Assembly: GCA_013396635.1 (NCBI GenBank)
Contig: WBMW01005646.1
Coordinates: 384,212-448,211, forward strand
Length of the DNA: 64,000 bases
Direction: 5' to 3'
DNA from: Penelope pileata
Taxonomy: Eukaryota > Chordata > Aves > Galliformes > Cracidae
Position 1 is the first letter of the stretch. The number at the start of each line of letters is the position of its first letter. The translations under genes and the position numbers were made by a program. The notes below the pieces were generated by a model, which had not been told where the DNA came from, searched no databases, and saw only the letters and a program-made list of their open reading frames with translations. Shown one piece after another: positions 12,501-24,500 of the stretch.

Positions 12501-15500
12501 TCAGTTTGGGTTAGCTGCCCTGGTCCTGTCCCCTCCCAATTCACAGCTCCTTATGCCTTCTAACTGCTTCACTGAGGAAGAAAATGTGTCCTTGGCTGTG
12601 TTCAACACTGCCAGGTGTTATCAGTTGTTTCTCTTCTGGGAACAAAAAACACAGCTTCATACCAGACACTGTGAGAGAAGTAACTTCTGTTAGAAACTAA
12701 GACAAGTGGGATAAGGTATATAAAGAATCACCAGTCCTCGGTCTGTCTGTTCTGATCATGTCTGTTGTTACCTGCTAAGACACTTGTTTGATCTTAAATC
12801 TCTCAAGTTAACAGTTTTTTAATGGCAACAGCTTTGTTTATGGTGTTTGTATATTGCTTCACTGTGAATGCCACTCCAGTATATCTATCAGCAGTTGTAA
12901 AGCTGCCAAAATTGAAAAGAACTTAATCACTGCCAGTAGATACAACCTAGTGGTTTTTTTCCTTGTCTTTTTTAATTGTGTGTATTGGTAGTATCACATT
13001 AAAGACGGAGACTATATTTTTGTGAGAATATAGTTACCAGTGGAGTAGGATGAATAATATTAGTGCCTTGTTTATATAACAGTGAATCTGTTTAATCTAA
13101 GCTAAGATTTAATAGTCTTCAACTGGCAAAATCTTGCTTTCTTATTTTCATATCTTTGGACAGTATAAATGTCTCTCTGCTCAGTAAGTTGTTTATAGAA
13201 ATCTTTTGATATAATCCTCTTTCCAGATGGAAAATATTTATCCTTTTAGCTTTCACATTCCTCCTTCAGTCCTGTATATGAGAACTGCATGTGTTGATAA
13301 CACAATGAAAAAAACAACTTAGAAAAAGTGCAGGTTCTAAATTATGCACTCTGGTGACTGAAGTAGCTTATGCAAGGTAGGCCAGTTAATTTTAGTAGTG
13401 AAGTAACAGAACCAGTTGTTTGCTGTTTTGGGTGAACTGATTTCAAGAATGATTTGTGTTTGAAATAGTTACAAAAGGCTGCTAAGCACTGCTTTGTGTC
13501 AAGTTGGCCTGGCGTTGGTCTAGCGTGTCACAAGTTCTCCCCTTTCATCATGAATAACTTGCATAGTGATTTCTAATGCATAATAAATATTTGATTCCTG
13601 AATGTCTCTACAGTTATGCCATTATAGATTAGAATCTGTGGTAATGTAAATAAGAGCCGTGTTTTTGGAGATTATGTTTCTGTGGTTTGGAAGGGCCATT
13701 CCGTGCAGGCTCTTGTTCTTTAGAACAGTTTATCTTGTGAGATGTACATAACTTTTCTGATCTATATGATTTTATTTCTTTGAAATGTTGGCTACTTTTT
13801 TCCTAGAAAGAGAAAAAGACACACATTCTTTGGAATGCCCTCTGATATCGCATAAAATCAAAGCTTTTATTAAGTCCCTTATGAGCATAGCTTCGAGTTG
13901 GGGAAGTCACCTAGAGCTGTGAGCAGAAGGTGCAGAGTCCAGGGTGCTCCAGCTGCTCAGAATCCAGCAGTGAGAAACGTCTGTCAGCTCTATGCTGAAA
14001 GTGCAGCAGTATATAATCAAGTATCGGACAGAAGGGAGTGAAGAACACGGAGCCAGACTCTTTCCAGTGGCTCAGGGACAGAATTAGAGGCAAGGAGCAC
14101 AAATTGAAATACAGGGAATTTTACAAGATTTCTGTTGTGAGAGAGGTGAGACACTGGATCAAGTTGCCCAGAGAAGTTGTTTCGAAGTCTTCATCTTCTG
14201 TATTCAAAACCTGACTGGAGAAGGTCCTGAGACGGTCAGCTACAGCAGATTTGCTTGTGCAGGGGGGAAACACTAGTCTCCAGAGGCCCCTTCCAACCTC
14301 CACTGTTCTGTGATTAAAAAAAAACAATCAAATAAAAACTTAAGGACGTTGAAGCAGAACTCTGCTCGTTTTATCATTTCTTGTCATTTCCTAGCCACAA
14401 GGAATCTCATCAATTTTTCTGAACAAGGTAAAGATATGGAATGTGTTTCTATTTTTCTCTTCATAAACATTACTGGTCAGTGTGTTCCGTTGTTTTACTT
14501 TCAGATCATAGTTCAATAGGATGGAGATTTGCTACTTGGAGATGCTTTTGCAATTAATTGGGTATTGAATCATTTTGTTACAAATGTTTGAATCCAAGAC
14601 TTTTTTTTTTTTTTTNNNNNNNNNNNNNNNNNNNNNNNNNNNNNNTTTAGCTGATTTTGGAGACTATGATCAGTATGAATCTCAGGAGTTTCTACAAAGA
14701 TTTGCTTTGTTTCCAGTGGTAAGTAATTTCTTTAAATTCTTTTTTTGGTATTATTGACCACAAGCAAACTGTGTTATGAAAAGCCCTTCAATGTACTGAA
14801 GCCAAACGTCAGATTGATAAATCATTGTTAAAGATCGTATGATCCATCCAGCTTACTGCTCCCAGGGCTGTCAAATTCAGTAAAAGTTTTCTCTCAAACC
14901 AGAGTGAGAGATGATACAGTATATTACATAGAAGCAAAGATGTTGCAAGATCTTTCCAGTTTTATTGTATATTGTATTTTAAAGAATGTTAGAGTAGAGA
15001 CAGGAAAGCAAGTAAAACCACTTCAAAACAGTATTTGTATTTTTTGGTTTTCATTATGTTAGTATCCAGCATCTAAACTTCAAAATTAGAGTGGAGGATT
15101 GGTTCTTCTGTGTAAAGAAACTACAGCTGTTTTATTTCATAGAATGTTTTGTAGTTTGTTCTGTAAATGCTATCTTATTTTAAGGGTTGGCTACAAGAAG
15201 AAAAGATATTGGAAGAAGCGACGCAGAAAGTTGCCTTATTACATCAGAAATACAGGTAACATTTCTAAAACCCTTCATTGCATAATTTTAATGTGATTGC
15301 TTCAGTAGCTCAGGAAACTGAGAATCTCGGAAGGCAGTTGAACTGATTTCACCTCCCATTTAAATGAATTTTTGCACTGGTATGGCTGTGTTTAAAAAAA
15401 AAAATTGCTAAATGAAAAGGGAAAAGAAACTGGAACTAATGACTGTTAACATAAATAGAGCATTTTTCTTGAAAATTAATAGTATGAGACAGAATAGTGT

Positions 15501-18500
15501 GACTTTACCTGCATAATGTTTTTAAAACTTGTTTACAACATGAAGTTGTGACTCCATGTTGTGGGTTGCCCCAGCAGATAGCTAAGTCCCACACAATTGT
15601 TCGCTCACCCNACAGGTTTGTTTTTCTCCGGAGACCAAAACATAGCTTCATACCAGACACTGTGAGAGAAGTAACTTCTGTTAGAAACTAAGACACCCCA
15701 GTAAGAATGTTTCTCAATAAACAATATTAGCATATACTGTGGGCAGCTGAAGTGCAGAGATGGTCACTGTACCAGAATGCTTATGATCTAAGCAAAAGGC
15801 AGCAAAATGCAGTGGTCCAAGAGAAAGGAAAGTAAGTTCTCTGTTGTCACTTCATAAGCAAAAAGTGTTTGTGACTATGTGATTAATATGGATTTTTTTT
15901 TGTTTTTGTGTTTTTTGTATTATTTAAAAAAAAAAGATTTGAAAATTTTGGATTGATTTATCTTTGAAATATTTTCATAACAAAATGAAATGGGTAAGAT
16001 TCAGCGTAGAAAAACTAATCTGCGTGATTTTAGGAAAGTGAAGGAAGAAAAATACAATTGGGAAAGTATTGAGTGATGTAAGAATGAACATGACCAAATT
16101 TTGCAGGTAGAGGTAATGTCTTTTATGAGACCGACTGAGGTATTTAGGGGAACAGAAGATTTTTAAGCCCTGCAATACTAATAAAAGTCAGTGAGAAAAC
16201 TGTTTTTGCCAGTAGATTTCTTAAAAAAAATAAAAAAAATAAAATACTGTCATTAGCTACAGATCTTGTCTTGCTGAAATTTTCAAACCTTTACAATTAC
16301 AAGTCTGCTAGGATTTAGAAAATAAGACTCTTTCCTGAAATGTGGATCATCAAATTTGATGTAGTTCATAAACTTGTATACTGCAATAGGAGAAATTCAG
16401 GTCTTGAACACGTGTGCTAGAGTAATTGTTGTGATAAAGTGAGAAAATAAGGTGACAATGATGGATTTGAAGGATGTTGTAGTTGTCTGCCTTCAGCAAA
16501 GAAGATAATTTTAACTGGTCTTTGTTGCCATTTCTGGTAGAGATAACTGAGATAAAGAAGTATCATAGTGTAAAGGCTGAGACAAGTATACTAGCCGTCG
16601 GTACAGATGGAATCAGTATGCCTAGATGGTTGCCTGGAAGTCTTGGGGGTGTTCTTGAAGCTGTAACGGTGTCATTCAGAGTAAAACAAAGATATTTTGT
16701 TGTTATTGACTGTACCAGCTGATCACTGTTATCATTGTTCTCATTTGTAGAGGCCTTACTCCTCCTGATGCAGAAATGTTATATATGCAAGAAGTAGAGC
16801 GCATGGAGGGCTATGGTGAAGAAACCTATCCTGCAAAGGTAAATGTGACTTTAATTTTTGTCTGAGTTGCTTTTCTTCCCTATGTAAGTATGGTTACTTC
16901 CTGGCAAAAATAAAAGCAAATAAACAAACAGTAACCTCCCCCAAACAAAACACATACTACCCTTTCTCACTCTCCAGCATTGTAAAACTAGTTGTTTCTC
17001 ATGAAACTTTGCTTTCTAAGACTTTTTTCTGCATGTGCATGATTTTTTGCCACTTCTTACAGGACAGCCAAGGAAGTGACATATTCATTGGAGCGTGTCT
17101 TGATGGTATCTTTGTGAAACACAAAAATGGCCGGCCTCCTGTTGTATTTAGGTTAGTATTGTTCTTTATTAATATATCTTTAGAATATCTTATAAATAAT
17201 ATTTTGTGTGTGTAACTCACTAGCGTGAATGACTCTTAGATACAATGTGCTTATTCTTTTCATAAACCTGGACATAATCTTGTAGTCCTCACACTGCAAT
17301 GAATACTGAATTTTGTGGGAATCATAGAATGACTTAGGTTGGGAGGGACCTCAAAGATCACCTAGTTTCAAACCCCCTGCCACGGGCAGGGTTGCCACCC
17401 ACCAGATCAGGCTGCCCAGAGCCCTGTCCAACCTGACTTTGAACACCTCTAGGGACAGAGCAGCCACTGCAGTCTGGGCAGCATGTGCCAGTGCCTCACC
17501 ACCCTCTGAGTAAAGAATTTCCTCCTAACATCTGAGCTAAATCTCACATCTTCTAGTTTTAAAACCATTTCCCCTTGTGCTATCACTGCCAGACCATGCA
17601 AAAAGCTGTTTTCCCTCCTGTTCGTAAGATCACTTTACTGAAAGCCTGCAATGAGGTCTATTGACTGCATGATGAATCCCTTTAAACTGGATTAATTCTA
17701 AGAGATTGTAAGTGTAATATACATTTCATTGTGAAATAGTTTTGAGTCAAAAAGGAGCAACTCTCTACACACAAAATACCTTAAGTCCTAAGAAATGCAC
17801 ATCAGTTTACTTAGCAGCATTCACAACTTTCCAGTAACTCTTTTCATATATATAAAATGTAGTTACATTATAACATTTGTGTCAGTATTTTGAATTCATA
17901 CTTTGTTTTAGTTAGCCTGTTAGTTAGTGTTGTGCTAGTTAAATTGTAGACACAACTTCTGTAATGCAGTTGTATTTTCTGTGGTTTGAAAACGGTGACT
18001 TGTCAGTCATGTTCTGTCCCTTTTGTCTGTAGGTGGCATGACATTGCCAACATGTCCCATAACAAATCCTTTTTTGCCTTAGAACTGGCAAACAAAGAAG
18101 AGACAATCCAATTCCAAACCGTGAGTAGATTTTTGGTTTTACTTTTTTTCACTAAGGCATCAGTAAATAAAAACACAAATTAAGACTGCTAGTTTTTATC
18201 CTATGAGTTAAGTTACTTTTTATATGCTTAGCAGCTTTGAATTATATGAATGGGACAGACGTAATAAGCTGGACTCTGGCTAGCTTAGAGAAAGTTCTTC
18301 ACAGAGGAGAAAAAATCTGACCTTTTTGTGGAGTACATTGACAAAGTTGATTCAGGTGGTCATAAATATTTTCAGTTGTTCCAGTAAAGTTTATAGCATT
18401 TTTTTTAAAAAAATTCAGATCAGTGGCATTTACAAATAAATATATCCTTAGAGCTTTGCTGGAATGAACTTCACTGCACTTTGCACCATCAAGTTCAGGT

Positions 18501-21500
18501 GGCCTCTCCCACTTTCCTTTGTGAAGGCAGCTGCAAGGTCTTACAGCATCATGTGTATACACTGCAAAGGATATTAGTGCTGTAGTGGATATATCTTTTC
18601 AACAAAAGGCTTCTACTTTTAACTTTCATAAATTCAGTGAAATTGTCAGGCTAGAATACATGTTCAGGCCTGTAAAGTCCAATTTTAGAGAAAATCTGGT
18701 GATTTTAATGAAGTTATATATAAACAAATCAGTTAATATCAATTTAATCTTAAAAATTTCAGTGACTTCTGTGAGAGCAAGTGGTAGATATGCGTATTTT
18801 GCCTAATGTGCAAATTTTGGTTTTGTTTTTTGGCAGGAAGATATGGAAACAGCAAAATATGTGTGGAGGATGTGTGTGGCTAGACACAAATTTTACAGAC
18901 TAAATAAATGCAGCCTGTAAGTAGAAAACCTTAGCAGAACTCTTGATGCTCTTGTATTTCCCATGGAGAAGCAAAATCTATTTATAGCCTCTATAATGTC
19001 TGTACTGTCATTTTTAGATTATAATAATTAATGACATATTTTTTCCCTAATCATGTTTGAGATCATACTTACCACCAATTTCTCAAACTCATGCTTTAGT
19101 AGCGTTTATAATGGAGGACAATATTAAGCACTGAAAATGTTACCAAAAGTGGTAGTGTTCAGCCCCTGCTGCTGGATCTTGGTGCTGTGACACACTTCAG
19201 TTGCTTTGCAGGCTACTATTGCTAGAATGTTTGTTGGAAGCACTGGGATTGAGTTTGGCCTGTGTTTGGGTGAACTGCTCTGAAAGGACACTCTGAAGGC
19301 CTTTAAAAGGGTGGGAAGTGTATGTGAAGCACTTCTGAAATGTGCTGGACTGACAGCTGAGAGGTATGTGGTCCTTTGGATATCCATGGAATCTGTATAG
19401 CTCAAGTAGCACCAGTATGAAGTAAATTTAATACAATTCATCAAATTAAATTTAAATGGGCTGGTCTCCAACTTGTAAATCAAGGGCTGGAATTTGAGCT
19501 ACTCTTCTCCACTGGTACAGACTTCCTTTAGTTAAGTTACTTCAGTCAAAAGCAGAGAAAATAGACCCAGTGAATAACGCACAACAAGCTATCTATGGAG
19601 GTGTTGATGCAGAATTCCCTGTGGCCAGTGGAAGATAATGGAATATTTTGTACTATAGGTGATTCACTAGCATGGTTAATGCTAGCTCATATTTGAAGAG
19701 TAAGATTAATTTGGAATAAAATAGCCGTTATATCTTTAAGCTTGTAAGCCTGGCTTCATTTTGAGAGAAGTGAGAAGTGTTGGTAGCGGTAGTGCATTTG
19801 TGGAAATTGTGCACTGCAGTTTGAATAATGTCAGTTCTGTAGTTCTGTATTGAATGTCAATCTCTAGGATTACTTACTTTTGACCCTTTCACCAGAACAT
19901 AATTTTATTAATAGGAAAAGTCTTCAATAAACCTTTTCGATTATCTCAGTTCTCTAACTCCCTGTCATCTGATCCTGCTGCTGAAAACTCTTATGCATGC
20001 CTTTACTAAGTTCAGACTTGTTTTTCTTTATCTGCATGTACCTTGTCTTTAGAGATTCCCTGGACTCTCCACCCGAGGAGGGCTCTCAGAAATCTTCCCT
20101 CATTCTTTCCCTTCCACGCTTTCCAATCCTTTCTCGTCCTTCACTTCCCAAAGGGTGAGCTGAAAAATCATTTTTCTTTCCAAAATCTGGCAGTTCTTGC
20201 ATTTGTATTAGTCTGCCATTTTCTGACCTCTGTCTTACTGTAGTATGTGGAGTACTGATGCAGTGCAGGGTGGGGAAAAAGGAGTTAAAGGTTTCTGAAC
20301 ATTTCAACATGGAGGCAGTCCAACAAATTGTGGAAAGTTATTAATATTAGCTAAAATGTTAGAGCATATAAATTCTCATACAGTATAGTTGTACTTTCAG
20401 GTTTCTCTAACATTGCAAATCTTAAGGACTCCTTTTGAACGATTTTATATATGATCTTGTAGAACAGGTTACTTATACTATAAAATTTTTTATGGGGTTC
20501 AAATTTGTAACCAGTCTCCTTCTGTCCTGCTGTACAGCTTCAGGGCCATGTTCTTTTTTCACTTCATATAAAGGAGGCAAAGAAATAACCAAGGCATTTT
20601 GATCCTGGTTTTGTGATTCCTCTCATAGCAGTGGTGGTTTATGCACAGAGCTTTCATTTTGAGACTGTTGGAAGGACTGTTTAACAAAGCTGCAAGAAGT
20701 GCAGAATGATTTTAACTGACCTTTGGAGCACTTTTCAAGGTTTGAAATAAATCTTGGTGTTGTTAAGAATCATTTCTCACCATAAGATTTCTTCTGTAGG
20801 CAAACCCAGCCCGTCACAGTGAATCCTGTTAGAAGGCGGTCTTCTTCCAGGATGTCTATGGTAAGGAGAGCAAACAAGTTTATACAAGGGCTGCTTCTAA
20901 AGTAGTGCCTCCCGTTTGATTATGTTGTCCCATGATGGCAGAGGCGGATCTTGGTGGTATGGCAGTAGAGGTTGAACCTTCCTGCCGATATCCCTTTACA
21001 TTTTGTTGCTATGCCACAGATGGTACCAGAGGGGCAGTCTGACAAAGTGATGTCTGACGTAGAAGTGGGTATGAAGCAAAGGTGTGAAACTGAATTTCTC
21101 CATGTGGAAAAAACGGCACTCATGGACATTCATTAACACTTGCTGAATGTTTATAGAGACCAAACAGTGGATGTGAGCACAGTGAGGCAGTGGGTGATAC
21201 GTTTCAGCAGTGACAATGACAGTAGGTCACCTCTGCTGGTGTAGATTTTTATGAGCGTAGCATGCGGGCTTTTGTTCATAGCTGGTGAAAATACATAGCT
21301 AATGGTGGTGACTATGTTGAAAAACAGTGTTTTGTAGCTGAGAATTTGTGCTATCAAACAGTGTGATTGTTCTCTTTGTATCTGTTGTAATTTCCATGGA
21401 AATAAATAAGGAGGCATTGCTTTTGGAGCAACCTATGTATTTGCACTTTTAAGGATTTAAATTGACTATGAAACAGACATTACTTTCCTTCAGTGAAGTA

Positions 21501-24500
21501 AAATGAGCAGTGAAAAATATGAGACTGTTATGTGAAAATGTTTCTGACTTGTAGAAAAAGCTGCTATGTAGCCTCTGAATAATGGAATTAAAACAATTAC
21601 AGTGAAAAATATTTTAAACACTTCTGGTTTGATTACTCTGTCACTCCTAGATGTCAGATGTTGATGCATAATCCTTAGTTAAATTTTTTATGTATATTTC
21701 TTGAATGACCTCTCAGGAGAAACTTAATTGCAGATTTAGATAAATGGTTTAAGACTAAGACTCTGTATGTGCATGTAATCTTGAAGAATTCTGTATTTAA
21801 AATAAATCATGAGATCTTTAACTAATAGTAAAATTCTTTCTTAGCCCAAGCCTCAAGCTTATATGATGCCTCCACCACCTCAACTGCATTACAACGGTCA
21901 TTATACTGAACCATATGCATCCTCCCAAGGTAATTTGTAGCAGATTTGAAAAGTTCCAATTCTTAATTAATTTTAAATGTGGTAGAAAACAACCAAATCT
22001 TGTGATTTGAATTTTATGAAGCCTAGGGCTATGCTACACCACTTTGAAGGTACATGCTGTACTTAGCTAGAGCTGAACACGGGACAAGTTTGCAAAGCAG
22101 CATTCACTGAAGTACCTGCTGCTACTCTGTGTAGGCTAATGTGAAGAGTGAGATAAGAGAAGGTAGTTATGACATCAAATACAGCGACTGTTTATTATGA
22201 TCCCTTGCGTGAATTTAACTCACTAGGTTTATTGGTTTATGTAACAAGCTGGTATATTACGGTAATCTGAGATTCTTGTCAATATTGATTTTAGTAACTG
22301 CAAAGATTAACCGAGCCCCCCCATCAATTAAAAAAAGATTTAAAAAAAAAAAAAGAGTGCTTAAAAACTGGTTGTAGGAAGAGTATCTCTCTGTGTTTGC
22401 TAGACTACAGGGTGATTGAGAATTCAAAGGCTTTGAAACATTTCCTTGGGGAAAAAAAGGAAAAAAAGAATTCTCAAGGAATGCGTGCTCCTAATCTAAG
22501 GAGTTTCACTGTGGAGTCATGGCTATTTTCTCTGCTTTTTGGATGGTTACACATAATCTCTTAAATCAACAAAGTTTCTGTTGTGGAGAGGTTAACCTGG
22601 TCTTCTGCAAAGTTACCTCCATTTTGACTGGGACCTTTCAGTCCTACAGCTCAGCTAGATCAAAAAATACTCATGATAACTCATTGGTAAGGGAATGAGT
22701 GTGTTTTCAACGTAAATAGTTGCATAAGTACTCACAGAGATACATAGATTCGGAATGTACCTGAATCGTTTCCAATATGGTGTTGGAATCATTGCTTGAT
22801 GCAGTGAAGGCTGTCAGGCTTCTTAACTCTTACTGCACAGATCCTACTTTTGAGCACTTTACAAACAAAAAAATTTTTGATAATAAGAAATTTCATTACA
22901 ATAAGTATGGCAGTGGTGAACTTGAACTGTTACATCATAAAAGGCATTTAAAGAATGACTTAATTGTTTTCTCCTGCAGTTCAGCAAGTTGTATATCCAA
23001 TGAAGTAATTGTTAAACTATTAGATGTATACTGTACGTAAACTATTAGAATGTTTTCTTTACCCATCAGAGGTGGGTACATGTTAATGTGCAAACAGTGT
23101 AAGGTTGTCGTTTAAACTGGATCCAAATTTTCTGGAGAAAAGTTAATTTGATTTTTTATGAAGTGCTTGTGATCCACTTGTGACCTGAGAGTGTTTTGAG
23201 GAGGGGAGAGGGTGTTTGTTTCTTCTTCCTATTTAAACTGATCTCATTAGGTTAGTGTAAGTCTAGGTGTAGGTGTTTGCTCTTTCTTTCAGTTAGAACT
23301 GTTTAATATTTGCTATGGATTTTGTTAAACTTAGTAAACCTATCCTAAACTGAAGAAAGCCATTCTTAACCTGAAGTACTGTTTTCCAGTGGGAATTTGC
23401 ATAATCTATTCTGGTGTATCATTAGGTATCTACAACACCAAAAAAGCTGTTTGTTTTTTCTTCTCTTCTCAATTCGAGGCATAGCTAAGAATAACTGAGA
23501 TTTTGAAAACTTCAAACATCAGTTAGCTGCATCTTAATGGAAAATATCTTTGTTGTCCAAGGTCTTGAACATAAAGATTGTTCTTAAACTTTACTTTCAG
23601 ATAACCTCTTTGTGAGCAATCAGAATGGATACTACTGTCACTCTCAAACTAGCTTGGATAGAGCCCCTCATGACTACAGTGGTCGAATCCGCAATGGTAG
23701 TGTCTATAGTGCACATAGCACAAACTCCTTGAATAATCCACAACATTACTTACAGCCATCCCCCATGTCCTCTAACCCAAGCATTACTGGGAGTGATGTC
23801 CTCAGAACTGATTATGTCCCGTCGCACAGACATAGTGCACTAATTCCACCTTCTTATCGGCCCACACCAGACTATGAAACTGTGATGAGACAGCTCAACA
23901 GGGGAATGGTACACGCAGATAGGCAGAGTCATTCAATGAGAAATCTTAACATCAGCAATACGTATGCTTACAGCAGGCCTGATGCCTTGGTTTACAGCCA
24001 ACCTGAAATACGAGAACATGCGCACTTCACTTCCCCACAATCTAACCATTATCCGTTTAACCTGAACTACAGTTTTCATAGCCCATCCCCCTACCCGTAT
24101 CCTGCTGAGAAGCGCCCAGTTGTTGGGGCAGTCAGTGTGCCTGAATTGACAAATGTGCAGCTCCAGGCTCAGGATTATCCAGCACCAAATATAATGAAGA
24201 CCCAAGTCTATCGACCACCTCCCCCGTATCCATACCCAAGACCTGCAAATAGTACTCCAGACCTTTCTCGACACATCTACATTAGCAGCAGCAACCCAGA
24301 CCTTATCACAAGGCGAGTGCATCATTCTGTCCAGACATTTCAGGAAGACAGCCTGCCTGTGGCACACTCTCTACAGGAAGTCAGTGAACCTCTAACATCG
24401 GCACGCCATGCTCATCTGCAGAAAAGGAACAGCATTGAAATAGCAGGCTTGACTCCCAGCTTTGAAGGAATAAGAATAAAAGAGAGGACTATGTCAGCAT

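Larger units (their letters stand above)
11496..14650 (+). other. PTPN21 intron (3.2 kb) with LTR, CR1 and assembly gap
   Basis: It contains the solo LTR at 12175-12704, a sense CR1 fragment at 14040-14315 and the 30-base N gap at 14616-14645. The remainder is plain intron. Confidence 0.85.

Noticed and set aside
12223..12544. Overlapping minus frames of about 80 codons
   Set aside because: They fall wholly inside the solo LTR and carry no retroviral protein motif.
19124..19483. 119-codon minus-strand frame in a PTPN21 intron
   Set aside because: Length is within chance for this much sequence, it has no splice or protein signature, and I recognise no family.
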